DNA of 21,422 bases from Botryllus schlosseri (Eukaryota; Chordata; Ascidiacea; Stolidobranchia; Styelidae), in contig ATSW01009160.1 in NCBI GenBank assembly GCA_000444245.1, forward strand, positions 1-21,422. Direction: 5' to 3'. The first letter of the stretch is position 1. The number at the start of each line of letters is the position of its first letter. Shown piece by piece: positions 20,801 through 21,422 of this stretch. Under the pieces are notes generated by a model, which was not told where the DNA came from, searched no databases, and saw only the letters and a program-made list of their open reading frames with translations. The position numbers and the translations under genes were made by a program.

Positions 20801-21232
20801 GTGGTTCGCAAACTGTGCAATGTAATCAAGTTATATTAATGTATATGGCATTCAAAAACTGACTGTGGCCACACCACACAATGGATATATGATGTTACAT
20901 TGCATTAGTCAACGCGACTGGAAAGCATAATTTGATCACATTTTCCGGACTGTTTAACTGGGGTGTGCGTATTGTTATTTCTGTAATGCTTGATTATGAG
21001 GCAGACATATGAGATGCTGTACTTTGTGGCATTCATTATTTTATAGCAAGCCTGTGATGCATCTCATTTATTGTGCAGAGCTCTAGGAACTTCCTGGATG
21101 ATGACATGTTTAATGAAAAGCTGAACGAAGAGGAGGAAGACCAATTTATCGAAGCAAACACCTCTTCAAATCGTAATGCCGCTGGTGCTGAAATGCAAGT
21201 CAAAAATGAAGATCACGAGGAAAGCAGTGATG
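2717..21232 (+). CDS. GRAMD1/Aster-family sterol-transfer protein, spliced, C-terminus beyond window
   Basis: This is the gene-level entry; exons follow separately. Exons 16568-16652, 17129-17232, 18307-18486, 18647-18770, 20141-20334 and 21079-21232 join in matching phases into one reading frame. It starts VLSPSYKQKNEDF, continues through ILVQGRLYVSQNYLCF and MTKEKTVKVIPNAIQ, and reaches ARDRAYLAIFRLWQNALL and CSSDDDYV. These are hallmark stretches of vertebrate GRAMD1A/B/C. Known of the family: ER-anchored proteins whose GRAM domain binds anionic lipid and accessible cholesterol at ER-plasma membrane contacts, while the ASTER/VASt domain carries sterol to the ER. The ASTER domain and membrane anchor are not in the window, so the gene is cut by the right edge. 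Two alternative 5' ends are proposed (2717/5539 and 14616/15202). I do not give a symbol because the species and its paralogue number are unknown. Family assignment is firm; the 5' structure is inferred. Confidence 0.88.
2996..3361 (+). mobile_element. MITE of the TTGTACAAA family, copy A
   Basis: About 365 bp rich in TAGTTAGTT and CTAGTTCTAG motifs, ending on the right at TTGTACA (3354-3360). Its left part (TTAGTT..CGGTCAACTAAC) matches the reverse complement of the right part of 18915-19301, and its right end matches the reverse complement of that element's left end. These are two copies of one family in opposite orientation, both in introns of this gene. No coding capacity. The left terminus is eroded, so the start is approximate. 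Confidence 0.6.
3390..3610 (+). repeat. tRNA-derived SINE-like element
   Basis: A perfect RNA polymerase III B box, GGTTCGAATCC, lies at 3441-3451. An A-box-like TAAATCGGTAG lies at 3410-3420, at tRNA-like spacing. The sequence does not close into a normal tRNA, and an unrelated tail follows, as in SINEs. It directly follows MITE copy A. The 3' boundary is a guess because no second copy of this family is in the window. Confidence 0.5.
3611..4429. other. intron DNA, no gene seen
   Basis: Part of the proposed intron 2885-5538. No splice-bordered coding frame, RNA gene or inverted repeat was recognised. Confidence 0.35.
4430..4923 (+). mobile_element. TAGGGTTGTT-ended MITE, copy 2 (left end lost)
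   Basis: The right end reads from CTGCGTCGGCTTCTACTGG through AATTTAATCAGTGAAT to AACAACCCTA at 4923. It closely matches the right end of the element at 1767-2363. Internal stretches such as GGGATTTTCCACCGCCAATG and CTGTCAACCCCA also match the opposite strand or same strand of copy 1. The first recognisable homology is CAAACGCTGCACACC near 4430, and the outer part of the left inverted repeat is missing or replaced. Non-coding. The final TA is shared with the next element. Confidence 0.75.
4924..5342 (+). mobile_element. 419-bp MITE with about 63-bp terminal inverted repeats and TA duplication
   Basis: The left end (GTGTATATCCACACC, running to CTCTTTTCGCT) is the imperfect inverse of the right end (AGCGAAAAGTG, running to GGTGTGAATGTATACC). 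The arms are about 63 bp and roughly three-quarters identical by eye. TA flanks both ends (4922-4923 and 5343-5344), the target duplication typical of Tc1/mariner-type elements. There is no transposase ORF, so it is a non-autonomous derivative. It abuts the right end of the preceding MITE exactly. Confidence 0.75.
5539..5673 (+). CDS. second exon of the distal GRAMD1/Aster N-terminus
   Basis: The acceptor CATCTGTTTTCAG| has a good pyrimidine tract. The exon is 45 codons, both borders in phase 0, ending at AAG|GTATGC. The peptide begins LISPSMGISYHP, has a serine run (KPSSSSSTYSKQ) and ends GSFRKKK. Joined to 16568 it gives GSFRKKK-VLSPSYKQ, which resembles the vertebrate junction where a Ser/Lys-rich stretch precedes NVLSPTYKQ. 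The serine- and lysine-rich end next to the GRAM domain fits a flexible, membrane-facing linker. The assignment rests on splice signals, phase and this resemblance. The intron that would follow is about 10.9 kb. Confidence 0.65.
5674..6633. other. intron DNA, no gene seen
   Basis: Start of the long intron after the distal exons, with two N bases at 5880-5881. A short palindrome (CATGCGCA and TGCGCATACATG around an 8-base loop) lies near 6238-6265. Nothing else is recognised. Confidence 0.35.
6634..6690 (+). mobile_element. possible hAT-type terminal fragment
   Basis: The stretch TTCTCAACCGGGGTTCC resembles the first bases of many insect hAT-derived MITEs (CAGTGGTTCTCAACCGGGG type). I could not find a matching opposite end nearby, so this is at best an eroded fragment. 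Confidence 0.25.
6960..7117 (-). repeat. tRNA-derived SINE-like element, minus strand
   Basis: On the minus strand the sequence runs from about 7117 as GTGGCGAGATAGCGTCGTGG (A-box-like region), then a B-box-like GGTTCGCGCCC at 7059-7049, then an unrelated tail. Its head (7074-7113) is repeated at bases 1-40 of the window with about 90 percent identity, showing an interspersed family. The downstream (low-coordinate) boundary is approximate. Confidence 0.5.
7500..8129. mobile_element. 630-bp hAT-like MITE with 8-bp target duplication
   Basis: The left end CGGTGGTTCCCAAA and the inverse of the right end, CAGTGTTTCCCAAA, form a short (about 14 bp) terminal inverted repeat of the CAGTGGTTCCCAAA type common among hAT elements. 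The flanks GTTTAATC (7492-7499) and GTTTATTC (8130-8137) match at seven of eight bases, the duplication length known for hAT. There is no transposase homology in the ORFs inside, so it is non-autonomous. Confidence 0.72.
8138..11249. other. long intron or upstream DNA, little recognised
   Basis: No supported exon. It holds a small (TA)n(GA)n microsatellite near 9005-9024 beside N bases at 8997, 8999 and 9002, and an imperfect hairpin at 9257-9284 (GGGCCTA..CGATA arms). ORFs such as that at 10392 lack composition, splice signals or family resemblance. Confidence 0.35.
9257..9284. repeat. short imperfect inverted repeat
   Basis: The arms GGGCCTACGATA and TATCGTATAGGCCC pair with a two-base bulge and a two-base loop. 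Function unknown; it may be chance or a transposon relic. Confidence 0.45.
11250..11500 (+). promoter_or_regulatory. CpG-rich stretch, possible proximal promoter and non-coding first exon
   Basis: CG dinucleotides are unusually dense here compared with the AT-rich surroundings (for example TTCGCCGTG, TGCGGCGGTG, GAGCGATCGGG). Two good donor sites occur, GCC|GTAAGT at 11434 and AGTG|GTGAGC at 11473. This would suit a non-coding first exon that feeds the coding exon at 14616. Inference only; no core promoter motif is decisive. Confidence 0.25.
11501..14582. other. intron or upstream DNA, no gene seen
   Basis: Several overlapping short minus-strand ORFs occur between 11900 and 12715 but look random. 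No inverted-repeat element or RNA gene was recognised. A TATAATC sequence occurs near 14436, about 180 bp before the ATG at 14616, without other support. Confidence 0.35.
14616..15138 (+). CDS. proximal first coding exon of the GRAMD1/Aster gene (alternative N-terminus)
   Basis: Longest convincing open frame in the window. It begins MSDENGTTVFKPVSIP and runs to KRRNKFK, then G and a TAG four codons later. The frame is closed upstream at 14580, so ATG 14616 is the likely start. A possible acceptor CTCTCGACAG| lies at 14557 for a leader exon. The protein is Ser-, Pro- and acid-rich, with motifs such as LSPPLTPGTEYDSESE, and looks like a disordered regulatory N-terminus with possible proline-directed phosphorylation sites. 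I place a donor at AAAG|GTTTCA (15138/15139), phase 1, because it restores the frame to the next exon; the donor is weak. If no intron exists, the frame stops at 15150-15152. Real coding is likely; the 3' border is doubtful. Confidence 0.65.
15202..15323 (+). CDS. second exon of the proximal GRAMD1/Aster N-terminus, polybasic
   Basis: The frame reads KASLCLEHSDVLETGKVKRK and on to TKKFDKQ, ending at CAG|GTATTG in phase 0. Joined to 16568 it gives KKFDKQ-VLSPSYKQ, aligned with the vertebrate NVLSPTYKQ start. The acceptor is put at ATTAG| (15201) since that is the AG which matches the phase-1 donor at 15138 and rebuilds a GCG alanine codon. It has no pyrimidine tract, so it is weak. About a third of the last 30 residues are Lys or Arg, which could aid binding to acidic membranes. 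Alternatives: a sequencing error joining this to the exon before, or internal initiation at the ATG at 15300. Confidence 0.6.
15324..16567. other. intron, no gene seen
   Basis: GTATTG donor to TTTTTATTAAG acceptor, 1.24 kb. ORFs inside on either strand (including a 163-codon minus-strand frame overlapping the exon) have no recognisable family. Confidence 0.5.
16568..16652 (+). CDS. GRAMD1/Aster exon, start of GRAM domain
   Basis: Acceptor TTTTTATTAAG|, 28 codons plus one base, donor TTG|GTGGGT. It encodes VLSPSYKQKNEDFHKFFKDL and then PATERLLV, which parallels VLSPTYKQRNEDFRKLFKQL and PDTERLIV of vertebrate GRAMD1B. This helix-and-strand opening of the PH-like GRAM fold is the first exon common to both proposed N-termini. 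The donor lies within a 9-bp inverted repeat (16646-16654 with 16691-16699). Splice phases match neighbours on both sides. Confidence 0.92.
16653..17128. other. intron, no gene seen
   Basis: Intron within the GRAM domain. It starts with the hairpin-forming bases described for the donor and is otherwise AT-rich without recognised features. Confidence 0.5.
17129..17232 (+). CDS. GRAMD1/Aster exon, GRAM domain core
   Basis: Acceptor GTTTTCAG|, donor GCT|GTAAGT, both strong. The first two bases complete an aspartate codon with the G left by the previous exon. The 34 codons that follow read YACALVKDILVQGRLYVSQN and then YLCFHSNILKWQTA. Vertebrate GRAMD1 has DYSCALQRDILLQGRLYLSE and NWICFYSNIFRWET here, so this is the strand core of the GRAM domain. 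The conserved GRLY, CF.SN and W.T positions are intact. Confidence 0.95.
17233..18306. other. intron, includes the possible MITE
   Basis: GTAAGT to TTTCAG intron of 1.07 kb between two strong GRAM exons. Apart from the possible hAT-like element nothing is recognised. Confidence 0.5.
17546..18033. mobile_element. possible hAT-like MITE in intron
   Basis: The right end read inversely is CAGGGGTGGCCAAAGGGCC, a typical hAT-style start, and the left side has CAGGGCAAGGG followed by GAGTGGCCCGC. The ends agree only in part and I find no matching 8-bp flanks, so the left boundary is uncertain and the element may be a remnant. Confidence 0.35.
18307..18486 (+). CDS. GRAMD1/Aster exon, C-terminal half of GRAM domain
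   Basis: Acceptor TTGTATTTCAG|, exactly 60 codons in phase 0, donor CAG|GTAATC. It reads VTVNLVDINQMTKEKTVKVI through PNAIQFLLKDQ to SFTARDRAYLAIFRLWQNALL. The segments MTKEKT.KVIPNAI and FTSF.ARDR.Y..IFRLWQNALL are nearly identical to vertebrate GRAMD1. The exon ends after the long closing helix of the GRAM domain. The cluster of basic residues in KEKTVK is in the region the family uses to meet anionic lipid. Confidence 0.95.
18647..18770 (+). CDS. GRAMD1/Aster exon, post-GRAM helix and SSDDDYV motif
   Basis: Acceptor TTTTTTCTCAG|, 41 codons plus one base. It reads PMSAHELWSQIHRNYGEELG and then GCSSDDDYVRPNQITKK, matching vertebrate CPKELWHFVHQCYGNELG and LTSDDEDYVPP. I chose the donor ATTG|GTAAAT at 18770 because its phase 1 matches the next exon and keeps the YV.P motif. 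A stronger-looking GTAAGA at 18731 would cut after Tyr and is the alternative. Confidence 0.88.
18915..19301 (-). mobile_element. MITE of the TTGTACAAA family, copy B
   Basis: Inverted ends TTGTACAAACTATGG (left) and, on the other strand, TTTGTACAAACTGC (right). Sub-terminal CTAACTAACTAAC and CAACTAGAACCAG motifs occur near both ends. It matches 2996-3361 in opposite orientation. About 387 bp, without coding potential. It sits in the intron 18771-20140. Confidence 0.68.
19533..20059. mobile_element. 527-bp hAT-like MITE with GACTCGAGTC arrays
   Basis: Terminal inverted repeats GCAGGGTTGTAA and TTACAACCCTGC are perfect for 12 bp. Both flanks read ATGTAT (19527-19532 and 20060-20065), a possible 6-bp target duplication. 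Inside, ACTCGAGTCA and related GAGTC motifs recur near both ends. CAGGGTTGTAA ends with GAGTC arrays recall hAT-related MITEs, but 6 bp is not the usual 8-bp hAT duplication, so the superfamily is unsettled. The right end lies about 80 bp before the acceptor of the exon at 20141. Confidence 0.75.
20141..20334 (+). CDS. GRAMD1/Aster exon, linker between GRAM and ASTER domains
   Basis: Acceptor TTTTTGATCAG| has a pyrimidine-rich tract. Two bases complete a glycine codon from the previous exon, and then VEGDVKYEFGTTNKVKRLSN and on to LSTGDEKSSH follows. The peptide is rich in Ser, Asp, Glu and Lys and is likely disordered, as in the long linkers of GRAMD1 proteins. The 3' border is the weak point. 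CAT|GTTCGT (20334) keeps phase 0 into 21079; GAA|GTCAAG in phase 2 with an AG two bases later at 21080 is an alternative. Confidence 0.75.
20335..21078. other. intron, no gene seen
   Basis: AT-rich intron between linker exons. No repeat or additional exon was recognised. Confidence 0.5.
21079..21232 (+). CDS. GRAMD1/Aster exon, acidic linker
   Basis: Acceptor TTTATTGTGCAG|, 51 codons plus one base, donor ATG|GTAGGT in phase 1. It begins SSRNFLDDDMFNEKLNEEEE, and the rest is dominated by Glu, Asp, Asn and Ser. It resembles the acidic linker that precedes the ASTER/VASt domain in GRAMD1 proteins in character, not in exact sequence. The domain itself would start in the next exon, outside the window. 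Confidence 0.75.
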
Positions 21233-21422
21233 GTAGGTTTAATTTTCATGAATCAGCAATTCCATCGCTACATACAGCACCATTGTAAAATTTTTCTAGA
21301 CAGTTATAAAAGCTATTAAAATTTTTGATCTGTATTTATGTCCGATCCATTACCTACGATTGCATAATTAGTGGTATCGTACCGGTACCATAAATGTTAT
21401 ATTGAAACATTTTAAATCTATG
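21233..21422. other. start of next intron, cut by window edge
   Basis: Begins GTAGGT; AT-rich to the end. The following exon should open the ASTER/VASt domain. Confidence 0.45.

Noticed and set aside
1-21422. CRISPR array, bacterial operon or toxin system
   Set aside because: The repeats are inverted-repeat transposons, not regularly spaced direct repeats, and the only gene is a spliced animal gene.

Overview
The window looks like nuclear DNA of an invertebrate animal, most likely an insect. It has AT-rich non-coding DNA, spliced coding exons with GT-AG borders, tRNA-derived SINE-like pieces, many short DNA transposons with terminal inverted repeats, and a few N bases from an assembly. I cannot name the order. 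No bacterial, organellar or viral gene is visible, and I saw no LTR or capsid-bearing element.

The only gene I can support is on the + strand: a GRAMD1/Aster-family sterol-transfer protein. Six consecutive exons (16568-16652, 17129-17232, 18307-18486, 18647-18770, 20141-20334, 21079-21232) join in compatible phases. They encode the GRAM domain, the conserved post-GRAM helix with its SSDDDYV motif, and the start of an acidic linker. The ASTER/VASt sterol-binding domain and the C-terminal membrane anchor must lie beyond the right edge.

There appear to be two alternative 5' ends. Both end in phase 0 and both can splice onto the GRAM exon at 16568. The distal one has exons 2717-2884 and 5539-5673, giving 101 residues before the GRAM exon. 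The proximal one has exons 14616-15138 and 15202-15323, giving 215 residues if a 63-nt intron between them is real. Each ends in a lysine-rich stretch just before the GRAM domain.

Region by region: 1-2405 holds a SINE fragment, a 1.3-kb inverted-repeat transposon carrying eight copies of one 10-mer, and a TAGGGTTGTT-ended MITE in the middle of a palindrome. 2406-2884 holds the distal first exon with two tiny upstream ORFs. 2885-5538 is an intron with a TTGTACAAA MITE, a SINE, a second TAGGGTTGTT MITE and a MITE joined to it at a shared TA. 5539-5673 is coding. 5674-14615 is mostly unremarkable intron or upstream DNA, with a SINE, a hAT-like MITE that has an 8-bp target duplication, and a CpG-rich stretch near 11250-11500 that could be the proximal promoter. 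14616 to the end holds the proximal exons and the shared GRAM exons, with transposon-derived DNA in the introns.

The protein is expected to sit in the ER at contacts with the plasma membrane and move sterol inward. Insects cannot make sterols, so this gene would act on sterol taken from food. I found no clear sign of a wholly new biological system. The points most worth a second look are the transposon with repeated 10-mers, the MITE at a palindrome centre, the alternative N-termini and the doubtful 63-nt intron.
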